A DNA stretch of 64,000 bases from Comamonadaceae bacterium. Its GTDB lineage: Bacteria; Pseudomonadota; Gammaproteobacteria; Burkholderiales; Burkholderiaceae_C. The stretch lies in assembly GCA_009996515.1 (NCBI GenBank), contig JAACZV010000004.1, positions 62,001 to 126,000 on the forward strand, read 5' to 3'. Below are positions 18,353 through 26,050 of this stretch, in pieces; within the stretch, counting starts at the first letter, position 1; every line of letters starts with the position of its first letter. The position numbers and the translations under genes were made by a program. A model generated the notes under the pieces. It had not been told where the DNA came from. It ran no database searches and saw only the letters and a list, made by a program, of their open reading frames with translations.

Positions 18353-19765
18353 TCAATGGGCCGCAGCCGCGCTGCCGGCCACGGCTGCCGCCGTGCCAGC
18401 GCCGCCCAGGCCGGGCCTGCCGACCAGGGCCATGTCGAGATCGGCGCGGGCAACCCAGAAGTCGCGCAGCGCCTCGATGGAGGCGTTGACGGCGGCGATC
18501 TGCGCGCGCGCGTCGGCCAGCAGCTCGAACACGCTGATGAACATGCCGTTGTAGCGAAGCAGGTTCTCGTCGGAGATGCGCTTGGCCGTCGGCACGACGT
18601 CGTCGCGGTAATGCCGCGCGATGTCGTAGGCCGAGCGATAGCCCTGGTAGGCCTCGCGCACCTCGGAGCGCGCGTCCACGGCCGTCTTGGCTGCCCGGTG
18701 CACGCTCTGCATGTAGACCCCTTCGGCGCGGGCGATGCGCGCATCGCCCCAGTCGAACAGCGGGATCTCCACGCCGATCTCGTAGCCGGTCTGGCGCGGC
18801 GCCTCGTTGGAGCCGTTGCGCTGGTAGCCCAGCTCCAGCACGTTGATGAAGCGCGTCGCGCGGCTCAGCCCCAGGTTCTTGGCGGTCGCCTCCACCAGGG
18901 CCTTGGCCGCCTGCACGTCCAGCCGCGAGGCCATCGCAAGCTGCTCGATGTCGGGCTGGTCCTGCGGCTGGGCCGGCAGTTCCGGCAGGCGGGCCGGCAG
19001 CGCGAACGCGGTCTGCGCGCCCCACAGGCCCAGCAGCCGGGTCAGGCGCTCGCGTGCGGCGACACGGCCGGCCTCGGCGCGTGCCAGGTTCAACACGGCC
19101 TCGGAGAAGAAGCCGTGCTCACGGGCCTGTTGCAGCTTGGTCCAGTTGCCGGCCTGCGCCAGCCGTTTCGCCAGCTCGGCGCCGGCATCGGCCGTGGCCC
19201 GCACGTCGCGCATGTAGCCGGCGGTCTGCTCGGCCGCCACGGCGGCGTAGAAGGCCTTGCGGGTCTGGTCGGCCAGCGACAGCATCTCCATGGCCACGCT
19301 GCGCTGCACGGCAGCGAAGCGGCGGCCCTCGACCTGGCGCGCCAGCGGCAGCGCCACCAGGTGGGCAAGGTCGAAGGAGAAGCCGCGCTCGATCTCGCGC
19401 TCGTCGCCGCGGCGCAGCTTGGCGATGCTGAAGCCCGGGTTGGGCAGGCGGCTGGCCTGCACCATCTCGGCCTCGGCAATGCCCAGCTCCTGCAGGCTGG
19501 CCTGCAGGCCGCGATTGTTCAGCAGCGCGATCTGCACCGCCGAGTCGGCGCTCAGCGGCTGGGCCAGCAGCTCGGCCACGCGCTGGTCGATGCGGTCCAG
19601 GTCTTGCTCGGTGGCGGCGGGCAGCAGCGTCGCGCCGAGGTGGGTCTTGGCAGCGTCCTGCACGGGCGCGATGCCGCCCATGCCGTCGAGGCTGGCACAG
19701 CCGGCCAGCAGCAAGGGCACTGCGAGCAGCGCCAGGCGCCGCGGGGAGCGTGGGAACGTCTTCAT
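18353..19765 (-). CDS. TolC-family outer-membrane efflux lipoprotein, CusC-like
   Basis: A 470-residue outer-membrane factor. The N-terminus is a lipoprotein signal with lipobox LAGC, as in CusC/NodT-type proteins, and the rest shows long alpha-helical coiled-coil stretches with the internal duplication typical of TolC proteins. It would provide the outer-membrane channel for copper efflux. No inner-membrane pump or adaptor is encoded nearby, so partner proteins must be elsewhere. The start lies 9 bp after the stop of the small upstream gene. Confidence 0.88.
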   Translation of the reverse strand: MKTFPRSPRRLALLAVPLLLAGCASLDGMGGIAPVQDAAKTHLGATLLPAATEQDLDRIDQRVAELLAQPLSADSAVQIALLNNRGLQASLQELGIAEAEMVQASRLPNPGFSIAKLRRGDEREIERGFSFDLAHLVALPLARQVEGRRFAAVQRSVAMEMLSLADQTRKAFYAAVAAEQTAGYMRDVRATADAGAELAKRLAQAGNWTKLQQAREHGFFSEAVLNLARAEAGRVAARERLTRLLGLWGAQTAFALPARLPELPAQPQDQPDIEQLAMASRLDVQAAKALVEATAKNLGLSRATRFINVLELGYQRNGSNEAPRQTGYEIGVEIPLFDWGDARIARAEGVYMQSVHRAAKTAVDARSEVREAYQGYRSAYDIARHYRDDVVPTAKRISDENLLRYNGMFISVFELLADARAQIAAVNASIEALRDFWVARADLDMALVGRPGLGGAGTAAAVAGSAAAAH

Positions 19766-19774
19766 GTCGGCCCC

Positions 19775-20101
19775 TCAGTGATGCGCATGGCCCGCGGGCG
19801 CGGACGCGGCCGGTGGCGCCGCGTCCGCCGGCCTGGCCTCCCTGGCATAAGCGCGCCAGCCGCCGGCCTGCTGCACGGCCTGGTTGGCGTCCTTCCAGGC
19901 GCCCACGGGCGCCTCGGCGTTGGGACGGTAGCCCTGGAAGGCGGACCGGTAGACCAGGGGCGGGACCTGGGCCTGGGGTTTCAGAGGATCGGGGCGCCGA
20001 GCCGGGTCGGCGGGTGGCGTCGACTGGGCCGACGCGCTGGGCGCCAGCACGAGGATCGTGGCGGCCAGACACAGCGCCACGCCGGATGCAATGGAATTCA
20101 T
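19775..20101 (-). CDS. Small exported protein of the copper cluster, unknown function
   Basis: A 108-residue protein with a signal peptide ending at ASAQ. The mature part is Pro/Ala-rich, includes YRSAFQGYRP and ends in a short His motif (GHAHH). I do not recognise a family. It is placed between the Cys/His-rich small protein and the CusC-like gene, 9 bp from the latter, so a periplasmic role in copper handling is a reasonable guess. GAGAGA precedes the ATG. Confidence 0.7.
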   Translation of the reverse strand: MNSIASGVALCLAATILVLAPSASAQSTPPADPARRPDPLKPQAQVPPLVYRSAFQGYRPNAEAPVGAWKDANQAVQQAGGWRAYAREARPADAAPPAASAPAGHAHH

Positions 20102-20140
20102 GGGTCTCTCGCAGATGAACTGGGTTGCTGCGGCCGGGCC

Positions 20141-20159
20141 GCGTGTCGTCACGACACGC
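20141..20159. repeat. Perfect 19-bp palindrome inside the copper cluster
   Basis: Two 9-bp arms, GCGTGTCGT and ACGACACGC, flank a single C. The one-base spacer fits a double-stranded operator better than an RNA hairpin. It lies in the 106-bp gap between two genes of the copper cluster, 40 bp upstream of the small exported gene. Confidence 0.6.
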
Positions 20160-20207
20160 CCGGTGCAGGCCAGGGCCGGGGCCGGCGCGGGGAACGCGCG
20201 GGGCCCG

Positions 20208-20585
20208 TCAGGCGCGAGAGCTTCGGGGAGGTCGGTCCAGCCCGCCGACCATCACGCGGTCGTGGGCGGCCTGGAGGGTGGGGACTTCGGGCAGGTCGGG
20301 CGGCGCCACGGCCAGGCCGGGGACGGCGCTGGTCAGCGCGACGGCATTGCAGCAGGCCGAGCAGACGCTGCATTTGCCCGCGTGCTGGGCATGCCCCCCA
20401 TCATCGGCCGGCGCGGCCTTGGCGGCTTCCAGCATGCGGGCATGGTCATGCCCGCCATGTTCCGCCATCGCCGGGGCTTGATGGCCGGCGGGAGCGCAGA
20501 GCAGCAGGGTCTGGGCGGCGTAGCCCTGAATGGGCAAGGCCATGGCCAACAGCCATGCCAATGCGATGCGCCAGAACTTGCTCAT
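20208..20585 (-). CDS. Cys/His-rich small exported protein (DUF2946-like)
   Basis: A 125-residue protein starting with a hydrophobic signal or anchor segment. It has a His-rich stretch (EHGGHDHA, GHAQHAGK), then a cluster CSVCSACC, and ends with GLDRPPR. Proteins of this layout occur near copper-resistance genes of related bacteria and resemble DUF2946, but that assignment is from memory and tentative. The Cys and His residues suggest metal binding. The ATG at 20585 is chosen; the frame also has a TTG two codons earlier. Confidence 0.7.
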   Translation of the reverse strand: MSKFWRIALAWLLAMALPIQGYAAQTLLLCAPAGHQAPAMAEHGGHDHARMLEAAKAAPADDGGHAQHAGKCSVCSACCNAVALTSAVPGLAVAPPDLPEVPTLQAAHDRVMVGGLDRPPRSSRA

Positions 20586-20615
20586 GGACAAAGTGTAAGG
20601 GGCGGGCCGGCCCGT

Positions 20616-20870
20616 TCAACGGCGGCAGCACGAACCGGTGGTCGGCGCCGCGGTGGCGGGCGGCGCTTCGGCCAGCGCCACGGGCGTGTAGCCGGCGTCC
20701 CGGATCGCGTCGGCCAGCTCGTCGGCGTCGGCCTGCGTCGCTGCTATCTGCACGCGCCGCGAGGCCAGGTCGATCTGCACGCGGGCGCCCCCATCCACGG
20801 CCTTCAAGGCCTTGGTGAGGGTGCTGACGCAATGGCCGCAGGTCATGTCGTTCACTTCGAAGCTGATCAT
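20616..20870 (-). CDS. copZ: Heavy-metal-associated (HMA) domain copper chaperone
   Basis: An 84-residue cytoplasmic protein with the HMA fold. The N-terminal metal site is MTCGHC and the C-terminus adds another cysteine pair (GSCCRR). CopZ-type chaperones bind Cu(I) and pass it to ATPases or regulators. The ATG at 20870 has a GGAG upstream; the open frame continues upstream through the promoter and is not used. It is the first gene behind the CueR-type promoter at 20905-20936. Confidence 0.88.
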   Translation of the reverse strand: MISFEVNDMTCGHCVSTLTKALKAVDGGARVQIDLASRRVQIAATQADADELADAIRDAGYTPVALAEAPPATAAPTTGSCCRR

Positions 20871-20904
20871 CTGGATCTCCGCAGCGTTGCTGGGTCGGGA
20901 CTCC

Positions 20905-20936
20905 ACTGTCATCCTTGCCACTGTGGGAGGGTCAAG
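20905..20936 (-). promoter_or_regulatory. CueR/MerR-family promoter of the copper cluster
   Basis: On the minus strand a -35 hexamer TTGACC (20930-20935) and a weak -10 GACAGT (20905-20910) are separated by 19 bp, the overlong spacing typical of MerR-family activators. The spacer holds the interrupted dyad CCTCCC-ACAGT-GGCAAGG, close to CueR sites of other proteobacteria. It would switch on the cluster when Cu(I) binds the activator. No cueR gene is in the window. Confidence 0.75.
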
Positions 20937-21054
20937 CCCTTTTTGTGCGCCGCGCCCCGCCCTAACCTCGGGGTTGATACAAATCTTTGCGCCTCGGCCA
21001 CAAGGCCTTGCGCCAGCCGGGTGATTCTTCGCTGCAAGACAACGGAGATCGTCC

Positions 21055-22620
21055 ATGAAAAACCGCCGCTTCATGCTCGGCAGTGGTGCCGCTCTCGCCG
21101 GCGCCTTGATGCTGGCCCGGCGGGCGCCGGCCGCGGCGCTGGCGGGCAGCGCGGCACCGCTGAGCGCCGACGAGCGCGCGCTGCATGCGCTGAACCGCCT
21201 GGGCTACGGCCCGCGCCCGGCCGACGCGGCGGCCATCGCCGCCCAGGGCGCCGGCCCCTGGCTGGAGCGCTTCCTGGATGAGCAGCTGGACCCGCGCGGC
21301 CTGCCCCAGCCGCCGGCCCTGGTCAGCCGGCTGGCCGAGCTGGAGGTGTTCAAGCTGGACCAGACCCAGCTGCTGGGCCGCTACCGCGAGGCCGTCAAGG
21401 CGGCACGCGAGGCCCGCCGCGAGAAGGCCGGCGGCATGACGCCCGACAGCGACGCGCTGAACGCCGTGCGCGACAAGGTGCGCCCGCTGGTCGTGCAGGC
21501 CGGCACGGCCAGGCTGGCGCGCGCGCTGCAGAGCCCGGCCCAGCTGCAGGAGGTGCTGGTCGAGTTCTGGTTCAACCACTTCAACGTCTTCGCCGGCAAG
21601 AACGCGGTGGGTGTGCTGGTGGCCGACTACGAGCAGCAGGCGATACGGCCGCATGTGCTGGGGCGCTTCCGCGACATGCTGGGCGCCACCGCCAGGCATC
21701 CGGCCATGCTGATCTATCTGGACAACGCGCAGAGCGTCGTGGCCGGCTACCAGCCGCCGCAGCGCGCCCGCCGCCTGCTGGCGCAGCGGCCGGAGCTGCA
21801 GGCCCGCGTGCCCCACGGCCTCAACGAGAACTACGCCCGCGAGCTGATGGAGCTGCACACGCTGGGCGTGGACGGCGGCTACACGCAGCGCGACGTGACC
21901 GAGCTGGCGCGCATGCTGACCGGCTGGGGGCTGGACACGCGCAAGGCCTTGCAGGGCGGCAGCGGCGCGCTGTTCGCGTTCGACCCGCGCAAGCATGACG
22001 CAGGCGTCAAGACCTGGCTGGGCCAGACCATCCAGGGTGCCGGCCAGGCCGAGGGCGAACGGGCGCTGGACCTGCTGGCCGCCCACCCGGCCACGGCCCG
22101 CCACCTGGCCTTCAAGTTCGCCCAAGCCTTCGTCGCGGACGAGCCGCCACCCGCGCTGGTGCAGAAGCTGGCCGACAACTTCCGGGCCAGCGGCGGCGAC
22201 CTGCGCGAGTTCACGCGCACGCTGCTGCGCGCCGACGAGTTCTGGAGCCGCGAGGCCTACCAGGCCAAGTTCAAGACGCCTTACCAATACCTGCTGTCCA
22301 GCCTGCGCGCGCTGGACCTGCCGCTGGCCAACCCGCAGGCCCTGCTGGCCGCGCTGGCCCAGGCCGGCCAGCCGCTGTTCGGCGCGGCCACGCCCGATGG
22401 CTACAAGAACACGGCCGCGGCCTGGCGCAACCCCGAGGCGCTGACGCAGCGCGTGCAGCTGGCGACGACGCTGGGCCAGCGCAGCGGCAGCAGCGCGCAG
22501 CGGCTGGGCGCGACGCTGGGCGCCTCGCTCAGCGAGCCGACGCGGCGCGCGCTGGCCGCCGAACCGGCCGACCAGCAGCTCGCGCTGCTGCTCGCCAGCC
22601 CCGATTTCATGAAGCGTTGA
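21055..22620 (+). CDS. DUF1800-family exported protein
   Basis: A 521-residue protein matching the DUF1800 family, recognisable by the LNRLGYGPRP start, the WFNHFNVF segment and the NENYARELMELHTLGVDGGYTQ segment. The N-terminus NRRFMLGSGAAL resembles a Tat signal. The biochemical role of the family is unknown; its genes usually sit beside DUF1501 genes, as here. It diverges from the copper operon. Confidence 0.9.
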   Translation: MKNRRFMLGSGAALAGALMLARRAPAAALAGSAAPLSADERALHALNRLGYGPRPADAAAIAAQGAGPWLERFLDEQLDPRGLPQPPALVSRLAELEVFKLDQTQLLGRYREAVKAAREARREKAGGMTPDSDALNAVRDKVRPLVVQAGTARLARALQSPAQLQEVLVEFWFNHFNVFAGKNAVGVLVADYEQQAIRPHVLGRFRDMLGATARHPAMLIYLDNAQSVVAGYQPPQRARRLLAQRPELQARVPHGLNENYARELMELHTLGVDGGYTQRDVTELARMLTGWGLDTRKALQGGSGALFAFDPRKHDAGVKTWLGQTIQGAGQAEGERALDLLAAHPATARHLAFKFAQAFVADEPPPALVQKLADNFRASGGDLREFTRTLLRADEFWSREAYQAKFKTPYQYLLSSLRALDLPLANPQALLAALAQAGQPLFGAATPDGYKNTAAAWRNPEALTQRVQLATTLGQRSGSSAQRLGATLGASLSEPTRRALAAEPADQQLALLLASPDFMKR

Positions 22621-22630
22621 GGACCCGACC

Positions 22631-23866
22631 ATGCTCCGCCGCCAGCTGCTGCACTTCGGTGCCTTCACCCTCGCCGGCCTGCCGGTCTCGCTGCTGCGGG
22701 CCCAGGAGGCCGCGCAGAAGAAACTCGTCGTCGTGATGCTGCGCGGCGCGGTGGACGGGCTCTCGGTCGTCGCGCCCCATGGCGAGCGCGAATACGCCGC
22801 CAGTCGCCCGCAGATCGCCATCGCGCCGCCCGGCGCCGAGGACGGGCTGCTGCGGCTGGACTCGCTGTTCGGCCTGCACCCGGCCCTGGCACCGCTGAAG
22901 CGCCACTGGGACGGCGGCCAGCTGGCCTTCGTGCATGCCAGCGGCTCGCCCGACCCGACGCGCTCCCACTTCGACGCGCAGGACTATTTCGAGTCCGGCA
23001 CGCCGGGCCGCAAGTCCACGCCCGACGGCTGGATGAACCGGCTGCTGGTGGCGCTGCCCGGCGAGCCGGCGCCCACGCGTGCCATCAGCATGGGGCAGAC
23101 GCCGCCGCGCATCTTCGCCGGCGCCGGGCAGGTCGCCAGCCTGGGCCTGGGCCCCAACGCGATGCAGCGCCGCGCCATCGACAACCCGCAGATGCAGGCC
23201 GGCCTGGCCAAGGTCTACGCCGGCGACGCCCAGCTCAGCGGCACGCTGCGCGACGCCACCGAGAGCCGCGGCGAGATGGCGCGCAGCATGGCCGCGGGCA
23301 TGGGCGGCCGCTCCATGGACCCCAGCGCCGACGCCGGCGCGCCGTCCGCGCGCAGCTTCGCGGCCGACGCCAGGCGGCTGGGCACGCTGATCCGCAAGGA
23401 TGCGCACACCCAGCTCGCGTTCACGTCCGTCGGCGGCTGGGACACCCATGTCAACCAGGGCGGCGTGCGCGGCCAGCTGGCCAACCGGCTGGCCAGCCTG
23501 GGCGAGGGCCTGGACGCGCTGGCCGTCGGCCTGGGCGACGCGCTGCGCGACACCGTCATCGTCGTCGCCAGCGAGTTCGGCCGCACGCTGCGCCAGAACG
23601 GCAACGGCGGCACCGACCATGGCCGCGGCAACGTCATCTGGCTGCTGGGCGGCCCGGTGGCCGGCGGCCAGGTGCTGGGCGAATGGCCGGGCCTGGACAG
23701 CAGCGCGCTGGCCGACGGCCGCGACCTGGCCGTGCGCACCGACTTCCGCCAGGTGCTGGCGCCGCTGCTGCAGCGCCACCTGGGGCTGCCGGAAACCGCA
23801 CTGGCCGCAGTGTTTCCACAAGGCCCGCAAACTTGGCGTTATGCAGACAAGCTGCTGCGCGCCTGA
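22631..23866 (+). CDS. DUF1501-family exported protein
   Basis: A 411-residue protein of the DUF1501 family, distantly related to the alkaline phosphatase/sulfatase fold. It has an RRQLLHFGAF Tat-like start, an early LVVVMLRGAVDGLS stretch and the conserved SEFGRTLRQNGNGGTDHG motif. It follows the DUF1800 gene by 10 bp and is almost certainly cotranscribed. The joint function of the pair is not established. Confidence 0.9.
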   Translation: MLRRQLLHFGAFTLAGLPVSLLRAQEAAQKKLVVVMLRGAVDGLSVVAPHGEREYAASRPQIAIAPPGAEDGLLRLDSLFGLHPALAPLKRHWDGGQLAFVHASGSPDPTRSHFDAQDYFESGTPGRKSTPDGWMNRLLVALPGEPAPTRAISMGQTPPRIFAGAGQVASLGLGPNAMQRRAIDNPQMQAGLAKVYAGDAQLSGTLRDATESRGEMARSMAAGMGGRSMDPSADAGAPSARSFAADARRLGTLIRKDAHTQLAFTSVGGWDTHVNQGGVRGQLANRLASLGEGLDALAVGLGDALRDTVIVVASEFGRTLRQNGNGGTDHGRGNVIWLLGGPVAGGQVLGEWPGLDSSALADGRDLAVRTDFRQVLAPLLQRHLGLPETALAAVFPQGPQTWRYADKLLRA

Positions 23867-23905
23867 GGTGCCAGCCGCCGCGTTCCAACGGACAGGAGAA
23901 CGGAC

Positions 23906-23992
23906 ATGATGCGAACCACACCCTCGTTTGGCTTGTGCGTGTTGGTGGCGGTGCTGACGTACTGCTTTCTGGTGCTGACCGGCACGGCCTGA
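23906..23992 (+). CDS. Possible 28-residue single-span membrane protein
   Basis: A short frame of 28 codons with a strong AGGAG located 8 nt upstream of an ATGATG start. After a short polar N-terminus (MMRTTPSFG) the rest is one hydrophobic stretch (LCVLVAVLTYCFLVLTG), long enough to cross a membrane. It lies 39 bp after the DUF1501 gene in the same orientation. The good ribosome site and the clean hydrophobic segment argue for a real small protein; only proteomics or conservation would settle it. Confidence 0.45.
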   Translation: MMRTTPSFGLCVLVAVLTYCFLVLTGTA

Positions 23993-23997
23993 CGCGC

Positions 23998-24633
23998 TCA
24001 AGCGCCCTTCATCCCGTCCTTCGGGTTCGAAGGCGTCCCGGTGGCGGGTAGGGACACCCGCATCCAGAACACCCTGCAATCTCCGGCGCGGTGGTCGGTC
24101 GCGAAGGTGATGACGACCTTGCCGACCTTCTCCGTGTGCGCGTCATAGGTCTTCGGGCTGAACGCATAGCCGTTGAGCTTGACGTTGGCGCCCACCGTGA
24201 TGTCGAGTGATCTAGTGATCGACGGATTCTTCAGCGCAGCCAGCGAAGACACCCGCCCCAGCGTCGAGCGAATGTTGGCGATCGTGCCCTGAATCTCGTC
24301 GAGTTCGGCCGGGGTCAACGGATTCCCGTTGGGGTTGGCGAAGAGGCCGACGGGCGGCTGTTGCGCCAGCAGCAGGGATGACAGCACGTCGGGCGAGCAA
24401 TCCGCGGCATGTGCGGGCGTCCACGCGCCGTTGCTGAGCGATGCGAGCGCGAACGCGAACGCGAGCAGAACCCGGCGGTGCCCGCGTTTGCCTGCCTGAA
24501 CCGTCGAGGTGAGCTTCATGCCGCGGATTCTCTGCGCCACCTCCGCCCGCGTGCGGCCCTTGCGTTCGGCCTTCTGCACGTAGAGCGGGTAGACCTTCGC
24601 GAAGGCGGTCGAGAAGATGCGGTGTTCGGACAT
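23998..24633 (-). CDS. Chimeric frame: DUF2200 N-terminus joined to a secreted protein
   Basis: The frame from ATG 24633 begins with about 35 residues (MSEHRIFSTAFAKVYPLYVQ onward) matching the start of DUF2200, a small cytoplasmic family of roughly 115 residues, and then stops resembling it. From ATG 24519 (MKLTSTVQ) the same frame reads a signal peptide ending near AHA and about 135 further residues with no recognised family. The likely biology is a secreted 173-residue protein (23998-24519) preceded by the stump of a disrupted DUF2200 gene, though a single 211-residue product cannot be ruled out. The stretch is visibly less GC-rich than its neighbours. Confidence 0.6.
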   Translation of the reverse strand: MSEHRIFSTAFAKVYPLYVQKAERKGRTRAEVAQRIRGMKLTSTVQAGKRGHRRVLLAFAFALASLSNGAWTPAHAADCSPDVLSSLLLAQQPPVGLFANPNGNPLTPAELDEIQGTIANIRSTLGRVSSLAALKNPSITRSLDITVGANVKLNGYAFSPKTYDAHTEKVGKVVITFATDHRAGDCRVFWMRVSLPATGTPSNPKDGMKGA

Positions 24634-24653
24634 GGAGCGTGCGTGGTCGGACC

Positions 24654-24675
24654 GTCCGGACAGTGTCCGCGGACA
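24654..24675. promoter_or_regulatory. Overlapping palindromes, possible TetR-type operator
   Basis: Three inverted repeats overlap: GTCCGGAC (24654-24661), GGACA-G-TGTCC (24658-24668) and TGTCCGCGGACA (24664-24675). The array lies 70 bp before the adaptor gene and just behind the DUF2200-like start on the other strand. Efflux operons are often repressed by TetR proteins that bind such nested palindromes. No regulator gene is adjacent. Confidence 0.55.
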
Positions 24676-24746
24676 GCGCCAGCGATGCCAAGTGATTGAT
24701 TCATAAGGAAGCCACTGCTGGCACAGGGCTTGCAATAAAGCCGTGC

Positions 24747-26033
24747 ATGAACACTGGCTTTCGCGACACCTCCGAGCAGGACCGGCTGCTCGCTCCCCGT
24801 TCCGGGCTCCTGCGACGCTGGCCGCTGCTGCTGGCCGGCGGCGCGGCCGTCGTGGCCCTGGCCCTGCTGCTGGGCAGTGGCCGCCTCCGCCAGGCGCTGT
24901 CCGCCGACTCGGCCGTCAGCGCCGCACGGCTGACGCTGGCCACGGTGGACGTCGCGCCGCTGACGCGCGACGTCGCCGGCGAGGGCCGCGTCGTCGCCGC
25001 GCAGAGCCCCACGCTCTATGCCCAGGGCGCCGGCACCGTGACGCTCATCGTGCAGGCCGGCGACCCCGTCAAGCGCGACCAGGTGCTGGCCCGCATCGAC
25101 TCGCCCGAGCTGACCAACCGCCTGGCCCAGGAGCGCAGCCATGTGGACGCGCTCAAGGCCGACCTGGCCCGCGCCGAGGTCGAGGCCCGCCAGCAGAGCG
25201 CGGCGCTGCAGAGCGCCTACGAGAACGCCCGCATCGACCAGCAGACCGCCCAGAACGACCTGGCCCGCCAGACCCAGGCCTTCGAGGCGGGCGCCACGGC
25301 GCGCATGCAGGTGGAGCGCGCCCAGGACACGCTGGCCAAGGCCAAGCTGGCGCTGGACCAGGCCCGCGACCTGCGCGGCTTGAAGACCGACAGCCTCAAG
25401 CTGGACGTGCAGGCCAAGCAGAGCGCGCTGGCCCGCCAGCAGCTGCTGGTGGCCGACCTGGAGCGCCAGGTGGCCGAGCTGCAGGTGCGCTCGCCGGTGG
25501 ACGGCCAGGTGGGCCAGCTCTTCATCGCCGACCGCACCAACGTGGCCCGCGACGCCAAGCTGCTGTCGGTCGTCGACCTGTCGGCGCTGGAGGTGCAGAT
25601 GCAGGTGGCCGAGAGCTTCGCCCGCGAGCTGCAGCCCGGCATGCCCGGCGAGATCAGCGGCAACGGCCAGACCTGGGCCGGCCGGGTCAGCTCGGTGTCG
25701 CCCGAGGTCGTCAACGGCGAGGTCAGCGCCAGGCTGCGCTTTGACGGCACCCAGCCCGAGCAGCTGCGCCAGAACCAGCGCCTGTCGGTGCGCGTGCTGC
25801 TGGACCGCCGCGACAAGGTGCTGGGCGTGGCCAACGGCAGCTTCGTCGACGACGGCGGCGGCAGCCACGCCTACGTGGTGCGCAACGGCGTGGCGCAGAA
25901 GGTCGCCGTCAAGCTGGGCGCGCGCTCGCTGGAGCGGGTCGAGGTGATCTCGGGCCTGGTGGCCGGTGACCGCGTCGTCATCTCCGGCTCGGACAACTTC
26001 AAGGGCGCCGAGCGCGTCCTGATCGCGGATTAA
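24747..26033 (+). CDS. Periplasmic efflux adaptor, HlyD/MacA-like
   Basis: A 428-residue membrane-fusion protein. A membrane anchor lies around residues 24-45, then a beta-barrel/lipoyl half (AGEGRVVAAQSPTL), a long alpha-helical hairpin rich in Ala, Gln and Glu (about 125-235), the second lipoyl half (LQVRSPVDGQVGQL) and a beta-barrel. It would link the inner-membrane ABC complex with TolC. The ATG at 24747 is preferred over an upstream in-frame ATG at 24696 that would add a short tail with no homology. Confidence 0.9.
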   Translation: MNTGFRDTSEQDRLLAPRSGLLRRWPLLLAGGAAVVALALLLGSGRLRQALSADSAVSAARLTLATVDVAPLTRDVAGEGRVVAAQSPTLYAQGAGTVTLIVQAGDPVKRDQVLARIDSPELTNRLAQERSHVDALKADLARAEVEARQQSAALQSAYENARIDQQTAQNDLARQTQAFEAGATARMQVERAQDTLAKAKLALDQARDLRGLKTDSLKLDVQAKQSALARQQLLVADLERQVAELQVRSPVDGQVGQLFIADRTNVARDAKLLSVVDLSALEVQMQVAESFARELQPGMPGEISGNGQTWAGRVSSVSPEVVNGEVSARLRFDGTQPEQLRQNQRLSVRVLLDRRDKVLGVANGSFVDDGGGSHAYVVRNGVAQKVAVKLGARSLERVEVISGLVAGDRVVISGSDNFKGAERVLIAD

Positions 26034-26050
26034 GCAAGAAGGGGAACACC

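Noticed and set aside
18356-20818. Plus-strand open frame of about 820 codons across the copper cluster
   Set aside because: Antisense to several recognisable copper genes and low-complexity in composition.
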